Made by a program: the position numbers and the translations under genes
The notes under the pieces: generated by a model
What the model was told of the DNA's origin: nothing
The model's input: only the letters and a program-made list of their open reading frames with translations
Database searches by the model: none
In this document: positions 22,988-34,697 of the stretch, piece by piece
How the letters are laid out: each line of letters begins with the position of its first letter
How positions within the stretch are numbered: the stretch's first letter is position 1
From: Adineta steineri
Lineage: Eukaryota; Rotifera; Eurotatoria; Adinetida; Adinetidae
Direction: 5' to 3'
Assembly: GCA_905250115.1 (NCBI GenBank)
Contig: CAJNOI010000358.1
Span: 1-64,000 of the forward strand
DNA length: 64,000 bases

Positions 22988-24013
22988 TTATTGTGCATAT
23001 GTTTGTTGAACAGTATTGTTCAATCGAATAGACGCTATCATAGCAATTGTTTTAAAATTCTCTCTCTTTGTTGTTGTTGATTGACTTCCAATACGATTAT
23101 TAACAGGTTGCTTCATACGAAAGAGTGTACGTAGAATTACCATAAGTTCTTCTCTGTAACACCGATTACCAATCATATATATAATAAAACTTGAACTATT
23201 AGAAGCATAAGTTAATATTTGAGTAATATCGGCAACCAAGAAAAAGAGTGGCGTTGTTTTGTAAGAAACTGGCAGTACTGCTGACAAATATGTTACACCG
23301 ACTGGTAAATTAAGCACAATATAAATGCTAACTTGTAATAGAAGCATACGAATAAGTTGACGTTCACTGCGTCGATGTTTTGATACAACGACTGGTGTGA
23401 CACGAACTTGTTTCAAATTTCGCATCGTTAAATAACCGAATAACCCCATTAGAAATGGTGCAATAATAGCATATAACATAGCTTGTGTGACTACATATAT
23501 TTGATTATAGATTTTACCATCTGGAATTTGACATCCAAGGCCGTCATTTGGATTGGCAGTAATCAGGACAAATGTATTAATACCAAAAAGTACAAAAAAA
23601 CCAACAATAAATCCAATTATCCAACGTGAAATACGAATACTGCTAAAACTTCGTAGATAAACACTTGTTGAACTAGAAAAATACCGTTCCATCGAAGCAA
23701 ATACTATATTGTAAGGTGAAATGTAAGCAGTAACATGAAACACATATGTCATAACTTTGCAAATCATTACTGAAATGGTACTTGGATCAAGTTGATAGCC
23801 AGTCACTAGTAGTTCATAAATGAGTACAACACTTGAATAGATTACACTATTGATAGATGCAGCAAGTAAATAACGAGAACAAGCATGAGAATAAAATACA
23901 GGACGTAGAAGTACAGCAATATTAAATGAATTACCTACGACACCCACAATAATGATCATGGGAAGAGTAATTCGAGTTAACTGAGCACCAAGTGAGATTA
24001 ATGGATCAGTCAT
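22988..24013 (-). CDS. Rhodopsin-like 7TM receptor, orphan
   Basis: One exon, 341 residues from MTDPLISLGAQLTR; the in-frame GTG two codons upstream is not needed. TM1 carries IIVGVVGNSFNIAVLL (class A GN), TM2 is YLLAASINSVIYSS, TM3 is preceded by Cys (MICKV) and ends in FASMERYFSSSTSVYLRS, loop 2 holds GLGCQIPDG, and a basic loop 3 (SKHRRSERQLIRMLLLQV) leads into TM6. TM7 reads YASNSSSFIIYMIGNRCYREE, followed by a helix-8-like segment and a Ser/Thr-rich tail. The RxxRQLxRMLLxQV word before TM6 and the (D/E)R(W/Y)xSSS box match the 13157 gene, so both belong to one rotifer orphan subfamily. The ligand is unknown. Confidence 0.85.
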   Translation of the reverse strand: MTDPLISLGAQLTRITLPMIIIVGVVGNSFNIAVLLRPVFYSHACSRYLLAASINSVIYSSVVLIYELLVTGYQLDPSTISVMICKVMTYVFHVTAYISPYNIVFASMERYFSSSTSVYLRSFSSIRISRWIIGFIVGFFVLFGINTFVLITANPNDGLGCQIPDGKIYNQIYVVTQAMLYAIIAPFLMGLFGYLTMRNLKQVRVTPVVVSKHRRSERQLIRMLLLQVSIYIVLNLPVGVTYLSAVLPVSYKTTPLFFLVADITQILTYASNSSSFIIYMIGNRCYREELMVILRTLFRMKQPVNNRIGSQSTTTKRENFKTIAMIASIRLNNTVQQTYAQ

Positions 24014-25875
24014 ATTCACTGTGCTTATGTTTTAATTGAAATGAACAAGTTTTTCAATGATAATTTCTTTTGCTCAACAGATATTAAATGAAAACATGTT
24101 CTCGTATATATACCAATAAGTTCTTTAGAAAAAACTGCGCATTTTCTTGTAAGCAGATTACATCTTGTCAAAATGTCAAGATGAATGATATGACGTACAA
24201 TTGAACATTATTCTGTAGAAAAAGATTATGATTAGCTTACTTATATGAATTTTGACACATTATTTTACCTAGAATGTGATTAATACATTACAATAATGAA
24301 ATATTATAGATCTAGAAAGTGAAGTACCCTATATACCAATAGATGCGTAGGAAACGATTTTTTTTCAAAAACGCAATTCAACAAGGATTAAAAACCCACA
24401 CATATTTAGAAGAAAATCAACAACGTATATACTATTTCATTTTTCTGTTACAATCTGGAAAATATTACTAATGACAGTTATTAATGGATTAGCTTATACT
24501 CTAAAGTAACTCAGTGAAAAGATTATTAAAGTTTATTATTGTGTAAAGTCATACTTTATAGATTTTGATCGTGTAAGGATAAATCAAATGGAACACTTGA
24601 TTGTAGTGAACCATATCGTGAAATGAATCAAATTTCTTTTCTTCTTTTTTGACGAAATAATGAGTGGATGTATTACATTTATCTTTCTTTGACAAACATC
24701 CTGACCATAAAACTATCACTAAATATTTAAAGTGCTATTCATAGTAAAAATAAAAATGTTGTTAAATTTTCTTTTACATATTTCATAATATTTGCTATTT
24801 TGTTAAATACAGGATTAATATTTAAAAACAAATTCCATCTTATTCATATAATTTTAAGAGAGTTATTCTTTTCTCAATAATATTAAGTTGTAACACTTGG
24901 TGCTGATGTAAATATTATCATTCAAAACCGTATATAATGTGTCTTTCAATATATTAAATATTTATACTTTTTAGTCACTTGCAATAGAATCATCAAGATT
25001 ACAAGATTATATTTTATTATTCATGATTCGTTAATTTCATTGTATTTTTTTTAATATTATTTTATTTTATTTTTTCCACTTTTTTGCCATATTATAGATT
25101 ATGTTCTATAACATATTGTAGAAAACCTTTCTTTAAAACAAAACAATGGATACTATTAATACATAACAAATAACGATTAGTCGTCGAGATATTTCTTTAT
25201 TTATATTGATTTAGTAGGATTTCAAATGATTGTCTTATTCGGTGAAGTTTGTTTATTGAATATAATGTTCTATTTATTTATATATAATTTTAGATTAAGA
25301 AGATATTTATTAAATAAATGTCGATTTTTATGTAAGTCATTTTTTGAGTGTATAGAACATTTGAATAGAGTGACCAATCTTTTCATCAAAAAAGAATATA
25401 TTTTAGAGTCAAAAAACATGTGACAAACAAAGACTAAATAAAGATAAAACATAAGAAATAGATAAGAAAAAAAACGCATTTCTTTTTATAACTTCATTTC
25501 TGACTGTAACTTATTTAACAATAAAAAACATTTTAGTCATGTTTTCATCTTATAGTTTAACAAAATCGTAAGTGTTACAATATTTTTAACTTCATTCATA
25601 TATCTCCTTTTAAGACGATATATTAGTTCTTATTTTTATATACGTATTAATAAACATCGCACTGAAGAATCAATTACATCTATTCATATATTTTTGTTAA
25701 TGCATATTATTCTTTCTTTTTTCTTTGAAATATGTGACCGATTGAACTCTATTCTGTTAGTACATGTATAAAGAATTTGTGTTTACAAATTTCAACTAAT
25801 CGACGATGATAAACTTTATCTTTAATATACTTGTGATGTTATATTGCTCGTTCATCGAAATATTTTTCTCTTCAG
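24014..25875. other. Intergenic, nothing recognised
   Basis: AT-rich region between divergent receptor and cyclophilin genes. Small frames on both strands at 25226-25479 mirror each other and have no family features. A splice acceptor (TTTTTCTCTTCAG) ends right before the cyclophilin ATG, implying an intron in its 5' leader. Confidence 0.35.
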
Positions 25876-26864
25876 ATGTCTACTTTAAATTTATTATTGG
25901 TGGTCATATTCTTTCTAACAATAGTCAATGGTTTAGCTCAGAGTTATCCAGAGACTTATTGTATTCGTTTTGATACGGACGTAAAGGGCGCTAGCAATCC
26001 TATAATTATCAATATAACACAAAAATGGGCGCCACTTGGTGCAAATCATTTATTTGATGTGATTAATTCGCAATTTTATCACGTACCTTCGGCTTTTTTT
26101 CGTGTTGTTCCTAAATTTGTTGTTCAATTTGGAATTAGTGGTGATCCAGCGCAAAATAAACTTTGGGATAAACCTATTATGGATGGTAATTGATATATTT
26201 ATAATAATATCTATTGTAAATGTTCATTTTTGTTTTAATAGATCCTGTTTTAATGTCAAATACTGTTGGTACATTATCCTATGCAACTGCGGGTCCCAAT
26301 ACTCGTACTACTCAATTATTTATTAATTATATTGATAATAGTCGTTTAGATCCATTGGGTTTTGCTCCTTTAGGTAAATATTTCATTTTTACATAGAATT
26401 AACGAATTTTCTTTTTTTCTAGGAATTGTTACTACTGGTTTAGATACTGCCAACGCTATTTTTAATCCAACTCCAGGTAAAACATTAAACTATAATAAAT
26501 GGTTAATTTCTTAGAGTTTACCTCGTTTATAGTATCATTTGCAATAAGTTCAAAATTGTTTTATATATACATTAAAGACTTTTTTCGTACTTGAGCTAAT
26601 AACAAATTATATTTAAAAGACATGAAATAGTAATTTTCGAACAGAGGGAAAATTTTATTTTTAATCGATATTATTCAATTCTAATTATCTGCAATACTTA
26701 TTGTAATATATTTGTTATCTTATGTATATATAGGTAGTAGTGATGGAGTTGATCAAGATCAATATTCAACAAAAGGCAATCCATGGATTAGACTTAATTA
26801 TCCTCAAATTAATTTTATTACGAAAACTTCAATAACATACAATTGTCCTGTATCGTCAGAATGA
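25876..26864 (+). CDS. Secreted cyclophilin-type peptidyl-prolyl isomerase
   Basis: Exons 25876-26185, 26242-26373, 26423-26476 and 26734-26864 (introns 56, 49 and 257 bp, all GT...AG) join to 208 residues. The N-terminus ([19 protein letters not shown]) is a clear signal peptide and there is no ER-retention signal at the C-terminus (CPVSSE), so secretion is likely. The catalytic core is visible: [18 protein letters not shown] contains the Arg, Phe and Gln of the cyclophilin active site, and [13 protein letters not shown] supplies the substrate-binding strand. The enzyme isomerises X-Pro bonds and aids protein folding. The pattern ([21 protein letters not shown]) is closer to the bacterial or protist-style class than to animal cyclophilin A. 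The model keeps the reading frame through all four exons. Confidence 0.88.
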
Positions 26865-27913
26865 TTTTAATTTGGCTAATATTATTATCATTATTACTTA
26901 AATTATTCATTTAATTATAAAGAAATATTTCATTTTTAACATTTATAAATTCATATTCATTTTTCTATAATTCATTATTTAATAAGAATAAATATACTAA
27001 ATTATTATGTATTACTAATTGCCTATATAAAATTTCATTTTTCTGATTCATTGAATGAAACGATCAAATATTTATTGTATTATTTCATGTAATTTTTTTG
27101 TTACAATAATACAATATAATAAAAACCATCTTGACGGTGGGTATGAGTGTAACTGAGAAGTAAGTACAATACCCACATCCACACCTTCAAGAAGCAATAA
27201 AAAATACCAAATAGGGTTAAATATTTGACTTTCGTTTAACTGTGTCTCTTAAAAATTTCCAACATACGAATAATGTTATCACCAATCTCTGTTAACAATA
27301 TCTTTCGTTTTTATCTCAGTCTAGAAAGAAATGAAAATTTGCAATTTCATTCGATTCTTTCCAGCAAACATGCAAAGCAACACAAAAAGATAAGTGGGTA
27401 ACTTTTTTATGCTGCGAATACATGCAATTAGTCAGCTTGTAGTTTCTTATTTCGTCGTCAATATCATCTTCGGGATGGTGAATACCAGTCGTGATTATTC
27501 TATCTGAACATTTCTCTTATCCTTGAGGGCAACGGCTTCAACTCGAGAATATGACTCAGAATATATTTCCAGGTATGAATTTGAGTTTTATATTATATCT
27601 TCACATCTTCGCTCAGATATAAACTCACTTTCTCACTCTTATCTACATCTTGAAAATGGCTACCTCAATTCGTGCATTCTCTGAATCTCATTAATCTCCT
27701 GAATTCATTGAGCTGTACGAGCTCCTTATATTTCTTAAACCCTTTCTATTTCATAAAATACCTGAATCCCTTAGCATTCTGTTTTTTTGGATTTCTTGAG
27801 CTTTCTTAATAAGATAACTTTCATCATCATTATTTTTCACTTTCAGATAAAAGAAACAAGTGAAATAGTTGACGTTTTTTATCATCAAAAGCAAAAGAAA
27901 GGTATTAAGAGTT
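26865..27913. other. Intergenic with one telomere-like foldback
   Basis: Contains the foldback at 27126-27193. Nothing coding is recognised. A TTTCAG at 27841-27846 may be an acceptor in the leader of the next gene. Confidence 0.35.
27126..27193. repeat. Telomere-like foldback, copy 1
   Basis: Left arm CCATCTTGACGGTGGGTATG and right arm ACCCACATCCACACCTTCAA form an imperfect hairpin of TGTGGG-type units. The outer ends match the family consensus CTTGAGGGTGTGG. Confidence 0.6.
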
Positions 27914-29008
27914 ATGGGTACTACAACATCGACAACACCTACAACATTGATCACACCGACAACAACAAATTCCCTAAAAACTATTGAATGGAAATGGCAA
28001 TCGAATCCCAATCCATGGTCAAAAACTGAGCCACCAACATGGAGTCAGTATTCAGATGTTGAAAACCTAATTATCGAACGAGCCTTTTTAAATAAACAAC
28101 CACGAGCTATTTTGGATGATTATTACATTGATTTTAAACATTATCTGCAAATACTAAACAGTGATAATAACAAGCAGAGATCCGTAAAAAGAATTGAACG
28201 CAATAGAGAAGACAAACATTTGAGAGAAGAACGCTTCGTGGATCTTCCAGTTGCATCGGATCGTTCATTTGGTGGTCAATATGGCTGGATATCGCCATTC
28301 ATCGTAGAAGTCAGAAGATATTTGGGTCTAAAATTAGATGAACTTCCTTCCAAAAAACCAGGTATGATACCTATGCTTGTTGAAAAAGCTGCTCAAGGTA
28401 TTATTGAAGAAGGCAAACATATTGGAAAACAAAAGGAAGCTGAAGAATTGGCTGATTGTCTTCGAGAAAAAAAGAATAAAAGAATTGAAGAAGTATGGCA
28501 ACGCTGTGCTTATCTTTACTCGTTGGAAAGCTTCCTATACACAACTTTGAACGCAAACATGAGATTAGTTGGAAGCAAAGAAGAAGAACATATCTGGCGG
28601 CATACAGTTCAAACACTAGGTCCATTTTGCTTATTACTTTGGGATGATCCATATAATAAAAAAGTGAAAACTAACATTGAACTTTATCGGGGAGCCAAAC
28701 TCAAACCAGAACAGATCGCTGTTTATAAAAAAATGGCCGGGAATAAAAAAGAGTATGGCTCTTTCCAAGGATTTTCATCGTGTAGTCGTAATCGTGAAAA
28801 AGCAGAAGGATTTGGAAATACACTATTCATTATGAAAGTATTGTTTGCATTTATTGCTGATATTAGTAAATTATCGGAATATCCTAATGAAGAAGAAGAA
28901 ATTGTGACACCAGGTGTATGTTTTCGTGTTCTGCGTGTCGAAGAGGAACCTGAGAAAGGCAAACATTTAATCTACTTGGAATTAACACAACGTTTTTCTA
29001 GTAAGTGA
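27914..29008 (+). CDS. WWE-domain ADP-ribosyltransferase
   Basis: One exon, 364 residues starting at MGTTTSTTPTT; a Thr-rich leader of about 20 residues comes first. Residues about 24-95 form a WWE domain: WKWQSNPNPW, YSDVENLIIERAF, then IDFKHYLQI and KQRSVKRIER. WWE domains bind ADP-ribose chains. A helical linker follows. The C-terminal half is an arginine-type ART fold with the R-S-E triad: LYRGAKL (Arg), GFSSCSRNREKAEGFG (Ser of the STS-like motif) and NEEEEIVTPGVCFRV (Glu-x-Glu before a beta strand). It should transfer ADP-ribose from NAD to Arg of target proteins, guided by the WWE module. No signal peptide is present, so action is cytosolic or nuclear. ART genes are greatly expanded in bdelloids. 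Confidence 0.82.
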   Translation: MGTTTSTTPTTLITPTTTNSLKTIEWKWQSNPNPWSKTEPPTWSQYSDVENLIIERAFLNKQPRAILDDYYIDFKHYLQILNSDNNKQRSVKRIERNREDKHLREERFVDLPVASDRSFGGQYGWISPFIVEVRRYLGLKLDELPSKKPGMIPMLVEKAAQGIIEEGKHIGKQKEAEELADCLREKKNKRIEEVWQRCAYLYSLESFLYTTLNANMRLVGSKEEEHIWRHTVQTLGPFCLLLWDDPYNKKVKTNIELYRGAKLKPEQIAVYKKMAGNKKEYGSFQGFSSCSRNREKAEGFGNTLFIMKVLFAFIADISKLSEYPNEEEEIVTPGVCFRVLRVEEEPEKGKHLIYLELTQRFSSK

Positions 29009-30609
29009 CAAAGATGTATCGTAATATTTATTATAATGTGAGAAGCATTTCTTCTCAATATTGTGTTTGTCAGCATATATGTCGTATTAAAATGAATTTA
29101 GTAAATGGAGTTCTAGTTTCGCATAGTCACGTTCGAAAGTTCTACCTAACACGATTACTCGTAAATGATTAGCGCAATACTAACTTTCATTTGGTAATAG
29201 AACTTCGAATGCATTCGAAAAATTCTTTAGTGCAAAATAAAGAAAATATTTCTTCGTTTATTAACGTTACAAGTTTCCTTTTAAATCGGTCTCATAACAG
29301 TTTACTAATATATTTTGTCAAATCTACAGTGAATTGTGTCAGATCACGAGGTATATAACAGTCTAGTAATAACATATCTTTTATATATATACTGATATGG
29401 ATATTTAAGAAAGTTAAATCATCGAATTAATACAGATATTTCTCTAAAAAACTTATTTTCATTTTTATTTCTGACGTTTTGTTAAACTCGCATACCACCG
29501 TATCTTAGACAATCTTTGAAAAGCATTCTGTTATTATATCATCTCATAAGACATAATTGGGCAAATTTATATTCTATACTTGTAAATATTGAAAACTTAT
29601 TTTAGAGAAGCAGGCCACAATTCCAGTGACAAAAAGATTAACTTAATTGAGCTTTGAAAATCTTGGTGATCTAAAAATGATTTACTAACTACTAGGTCAA
29701 AATAAGATTTATGCTATTTCTCATTTATAGTCAGTCTTTAAGGAGTTATACTAAGCTTTATATTTCTTGAGAGTAGATATGGATGCCGGTATGGATATTG
29801 TACTCTTTTCACATCGGTAACTATCTCACATTGTCACCCACACCCCAATCAACACTAAATATCATGGAAATCAGTGCGCCTAATAACGTGAATGACACTG
29901 AGTGTTAGTATTTTAATAGTCAATTATCCTGAAGTTATCAATGTGCACTGGGTTAAACTCTTGATGATGCTGGGTATTGGATAAAACGTTTAATAGAGAT
30001 AGTCTATGTTGTAAGGTTATCCTGACAACTTACTATCTTTCTATAGTGCATATATCATGTAAAAGTTAATAGTTTTGTGTAATATTTTGATTTAGAACTG
30101 ACAATGATCGAACCGTTTCCTGTTTTTTTTAAATAAAAGAGATATTTGAAGCTTATAAGTTTGATAATTACTTTCACTTGGTTATGTTTATTCGAACTAT
30201 AAAAATAAGTTTAATAGAATGAAAAAAGTTTTACCAGAGATTTCGCAATTTACTTCATTGTAAAAGCCGTTCATGCTTTTCAAAATTGAAAAAATCGATT
30301 ACTGTTCATAATTTTAGTTTCACAATCTGTACACATAATCAAACTCTATGTACATTTAAAGATATCCAACTTCTCCTACTTTCATTCTCTCTTGTCTTTA
30401 TTCAAGGGAAACAGATTGAAGTTGAATATGACATCTTGACGCAAAGTAGTTATTGATCTCTCTTTTAATCTATTACCGGATAAGTGAAGGTTGATTCTGC
30501 GAAACACTTGATCTCTAGAGGATCGTTTGACCTTTCAAACTTTGTTACCAAGACGTCACGGTTTTCTATACATCAATAGAAATTAAAATAAACAAACTCG
30601 AGATATGAT
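29009..30609. other. Intergenic, weak repeats only
   Basis: No gene seen. A degenerate TGTGGG-type foldback lies at 29766-29850 and a small imperfect hairpin of a TTCGAAAGTTCTACC type lies near 29128-29212. Confidence 0.35.
29766..29850. repeat. Telomere-like foldback, degenerate copy
   Basis: Left TTGAGAGTAGATATGGATG and right TCACCCACACCCC. The arms pair poorly, but the terminal TTGAG and the CACCCACACC words place it in the family. Confidence 0.4.
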
Positions 30610-31301
30610 TAAGGGTAGGCATAGTTCAGTTCGTGAACTCCGTTCAAATGAACTAAAGAATCGATCATATAGCTCAATTTCAACGAACTGAACTTATTAA
30701 AACAGTTCAGTTCGTTCAAATGAGAATACATCCTATTCCGCAATGTTGAACATTGGAGGAATCAGTTTCGCACCGGAATCGATTCGGTCCAATTCCGGGA
30801 ACTCGATGGACACACAACATAAGAGACCCAGTCGAGATTGATCAAGTTCGACCGATTCCGGAATTCCGTACCGGAATCACACCATCCTCCTCCACCACAT
30901 TTATGATATTGTGCTGATAAGTTATCTCGTTTGGACACGATCTAATTCCGTTACGGAATTCCGGGAATTGCGTCAAAACGGAATTGAGCAGAATTCCCAC
31001 CGATTCCGGAATTGAACGGAATTCCTGCCGATCCCGAAAGTTGACGGAACTCGATCAATTTTCTAGTGGTGTCAGATGTTATGTGTCGATCGAGTTCCCG
31101 GAATTGAACGGAATCGATGCCGGTGCGAAACTGGTTCCTCTAATGTTCAACACTGCCGAATAGGATGACTGCTCGTTCAAATGAACTGTTTATACAGTTT
31201 AGTTCACGTGAAGTGAACTATTCAGGCAGTTCAGTTCGGCAAGCTGATTTTTCTGAAAAAGTGAACCGTTCTGAACTAGAACTGAACCATATTGTCCCCT
31301 A
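30609..31301. mobile_element. hAT-like foldback element with 8-bp target duplication
   Basis: GATATGAT occurs at 30602-30609 and again at 31302-31309, immediately outside termini TAAGGG and CCCCTA, which fit the hAT terminal rule (YARNG) and its 8-bp duplication. Nested inverted repeats extend inward: GTTCAGTTC-type units at both ends, then about 75-bp arms (left near 30731-30807, right near 31090-31165) that share TTTCGCACCGG and CCGGGAACTCGAT. The middle is rich in GGAATTCCG words and much higher in GC than the surroundings. No coding frame is present, so it is non-autonomous and about 690 bp. Confidence 0.7.
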
Positions 31302-31309
31302 GATATGAT

Positions 31310-32181
31310 CAACAATAACTAAAGAACCAATTTTGAGATCGGTAGCTAAGTGTTTTGTCTTTGATTGTCAAGAATAATCACAATGTTCTGAACAATAGTA
31401 CCATTCTTTAAACACTAGCTTTGTACAAAGAGTGCTTAACAGTTATATCCCTATGCTCATAAAATGCATTCAAAGAATAGTTTTAAATTCTCTCACTATT
31501 TCCTCAACGTTCTGAGAAGTATTACATACTTATAATGTATCAAGCCGAATCAATTTTGATGGCGAAAAGAATCAAGACAATTTTTGCAAGTCATGACGTA
31601 AATATTTCACATTGTTGATCAAGAAACAACTGTAGTCTGTAGAGAACGTTGCAGAACAAGATCTACTTATCCAAAATGATTTCCTTTTCTATTGGGCTGC
31701 AAAACCCGTTTTTACAGAACATGTTCCGTCCAGGCACTGTTCGAACTCGCGGCAATTCCAGTTCTTATATCTGAAGTCCATATACGCTTAGGTACAAGAC
31801 CAATTCCTGTAGTTTCTAATTCCTCTTCGCTGACTAAAAAGTATATCCTAGCTCAAACCAGTATATAGGACGATAAAAACCCGTTTCAAATCAGTTACTT
31901 CCCAGTTTGCAACGCATTACCCTTCCCAAGAATCGTATCATATACCAGACTATACTTGAACAAAGTACCTCCATTACAAGAACTGATTGTTATTGTCACT
32001 TAGCAACACCATAAACTGCCACCGTAACAAACTTTAAATGCCCCTCGTCTATGGGTTTCTGCATAAATTTCCCAAACTTAACTCGTCCAATGAAGCCGTC
32101 ACTAGGGTGCTCATCCACAACTCATAGTGGCATCTCAAACTTCTTTAGTTTTCGCTTATTAAAAACTTTAACTCTTTTCAG
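31310..32181. other. Intergenic, nothing recognised
   Basis: Somewhat less AT-rich than average. No frame, RNA gene or repeat is recognised. The stretch ends at a splice-acceptor-like TCTTTTCAG at 32173-32181. Confidence 0.35.
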
Positions 32182-32390
32182 ACAAAGACCATCAGCAAAT
32201 CAGCATACAAAACACACCCAACACAAATAAAGATGCCTATGATCGTCTTGGTGCTGCTTATGCTGCTCGCGCTGCTCGTGCTCGTGCTCATGCTTATACT
32301 ACTCAGTATCGTGATGATGCTGATGCTTATGACGCTTATGCTCGTGCTTACTATGCTGATGCTGTGGACCGGGATGGTAACTCCTTATAG
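32182..32390 (+). CDS. Possible terminal exon, Ala/Tyr/Arg/Asp-rich repeat protein
   Basis: After the acceptor TCTTTTCAG the frame is open for 68 codons to a TAG at 32388-32390. It reads KDHQQISIQNTPNTNKDAYD followed by an Ala-rich run with words such as AAYAARAARARAHAY and DADAYDAYARAYYADAVDRD. Almost every codon in the run ends in T or C (GCT, TAT, CGT, GAT), which favours this frame. A second frame through the same bases would give a very hydrophobic Leu/Met-rich peptide with its own ATG at 32231, and I consider it the shadow. No upstream exon was found. It could be the end of a low-complexity (LEA- or structural-type) protein, or a coding-like microsatellite. Confidence 0.35.
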
Positions 32391-33663
32391 GAAGCAATGA
32401 AATACGTTTTGGATGGAAAAGTTTTTTCTTTTGTAAAGGTTTCGAGGGTGGAAAAATAAATTAACAGAGAAAATATGAAATCGTGCGGGAATATGTAACT
32501 TAGTTGTTATTATTTGTTGAGAGCGAAACCGTATGTCACAGTAACATTGAGCATCTGATATCTTGGAATAGAGTAGCGATAAAGACAATTACGAATATTG
32601 TCAATATGTTCTTCACTACTGCAACTTACTGTTTGATGAATGTTTGAGTTTGTCATATTTCTTGTTGTAATATATGCCATATTGAATTATTTGTTGAACT
32701 GGGTAGCATTTCGGATAGAGTTAAATGCATGATACTGTTCGCTTCGAAGTCTTCTGTTTATTTTTACATTGACTTTTATAGACATACTATTTCCAAGCTT
32801 CAGTTTTTAACAATTTAATTAAATATATTTATATACTACTCAATTTACAAATTAGTGATTATTTGGCTAAGACATGTTTTAAGACATAATCAGCTTTGAT
32901 TCAACATATAAACAATAGTTCTTGATTTAGAAATCAGCAGTTTTGCTGCGTTCTTCGATTTCATTTCAGATTAACGATAAAGTAAATCATTCAATTAAAT
33001 CGTTTGACTTCTTTTACCAATTACATCTCAGGATAATCCTATGAGTTGGCAAATCGATTGTGAGTCGCGTTTTCTGTTACTTTCACAGGCGATTGACATC
33101 AAAGTAGTGCTAGATTGAGCTATGCCTGATAGTTAAGCTGCATTACAGCCTTTGATTAGTCGATTGATACGTATTAAGTGCAATTTCGTTATTGATTATG
33201 TATATTTGTGCTTAATACATACATCATTATATTCCTTCGCAAGTAATTGAAAATGGTATGTATTTAGTGTTCTTCTCGATATGTTCTTGAGCTAAGTTAT
33301 CATTTGATTAAATTTTAGTCCATTGATAAAGATTATCAATAAATATTAAAAGTGATGTTCATTTTGTCACAGTACATGAAAAAATGTAAATATTTGGAAA
33401 GTTGATATGAAGGGAAAAGATCGTTTTCTCGGCTATGCACTTCAATAGATTCGAAACAATATAGCACCATTTTAAACAAGCATTTTTCGTCATAAAAGAG
33501 TCCGATATATGATATCTCTTAATATATTCAACCTTTCAAGAAACATTACAGTGGAATAGTCACAATGCTCGATTTGGTAGGGCTAATTATATTATAGTTT
33601 ATTCGTATACACTGTGAGCAAATTTTTACATATTCACTTTTTTATTTTTTCAGTCAATGAATG

Positions 33664-33734
33664 ACATCCGTGGGTGGGTGTGGGTGTGAGTGCAGATTTA
33701 GCTTTTAATTACCCACATCCACACCCTCAAGATG
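33664..33734. repeat. Telomere-like foldback, copy 2
   Basis: Left GTGGGTGGGTGTGGGTGTG, right ACCCACATCCACACCCTCAA followed by GATG. One of the better preserved hairpins, 71 bp. Confidence 0.65.
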
Positions 33735-34626
33735 CGTGGACTATTGTTGTGAAGAGTAGAGACACTCATGCAAATACAAACAATTGATTATTGATATAAA
33801 ATTTCTACAGTATTTCAACCTTGTATATATTGACAGAAATGTTGTTACCGTCCCAGATTAAATACAGCGTACATTAAACACATAAAAAAATGACTTTTTT
33901 TCTGAAACGCAACTGAAAAATTTTACAAATTTGTTTCGTTGTTTTCGCGAAGCTAAAATCTATCAAAGATCGGTCTTGAAATGGATAGCTTTATGAAAAT
34001 GCGAATAAATAGACTCACTTATTTCTAACGTATTCTTCAGTTTTGCATTCAAACAAGACATGATATGTAATAATTAATTCAGAAATTGTAATCACAGATA
34101 TGAGTAAGCTACGGCACAACATTTTGCTGTAAATCACAATTATTATTACTAGAAGTAATAAAGATTATCATCATTAGATCAAAAACAATTCTATACTGAA
34201 AAGAAAATGAGTTTGAATATATTGTATTATCTTTTAAATCATTTCTTATGCAGAAATTCTCTTACATGGTATCTTTCATGTAAGTAACAAAATAGAATTA
34301 GATCATTTTAAACAATATACATAAGACTATCGAAACTGCCATTTGTCATCAATTTTTCAATAAAGCTTATGTAAGAAACAATAGAGTATGATTAAATTTA
34401 TGAAATGAAATAAGTAAGTAATGATGAGACTTCAAATTAAGAAATTCATGAGAATAGTTCCATAGAAAAGTCACATGTTAATACATCAAACAGAAAAATA
34501 AGTACCTAATGTACGAGAGAGAAAGATATACTTGTAACAACATGATAAAGATGTCCGAATTGTAAAGAATTAAATCATTTTAATAATACAAAATTTTATA
34601 TCTTTTTGCATAATATTCTCATAGCT

Positions 34627-34670
34627 AGGGTGGATGTGAGTGACTAGGTTTTAGTTTATCATATCTACCC
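34627..34670. repeat. Telomere-like foldback, degenerate copy
   Basis: AGGGTGGATGTGAG on the left and TATCTACCC on the right. Short and eroded. Confidence 0.35.
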
Positions 34671-34697
34671 AACAATTTATATGAGATTTTATAATAG

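Larger units (their letters stand above)
32391..34697. other. Intergenic, two telomere-like foldbacks
   Basis: About 2.3 kb without a recognised gene. Foldbacks lie at 33664-33734 and 34627-34670. Confidence 0.35.

Noticed and set aside
29128..29212. Small hairpin TTCGAAAGTTCTACC / GGTAATAGAACTTCGAA
   Set aside because: Short, imperfect, single instance; could be chance.
31735..31765. GTTCGAACTC, like a tRNA T-loop box
   Set aside because: No matching A box or cloverleaf upstream.
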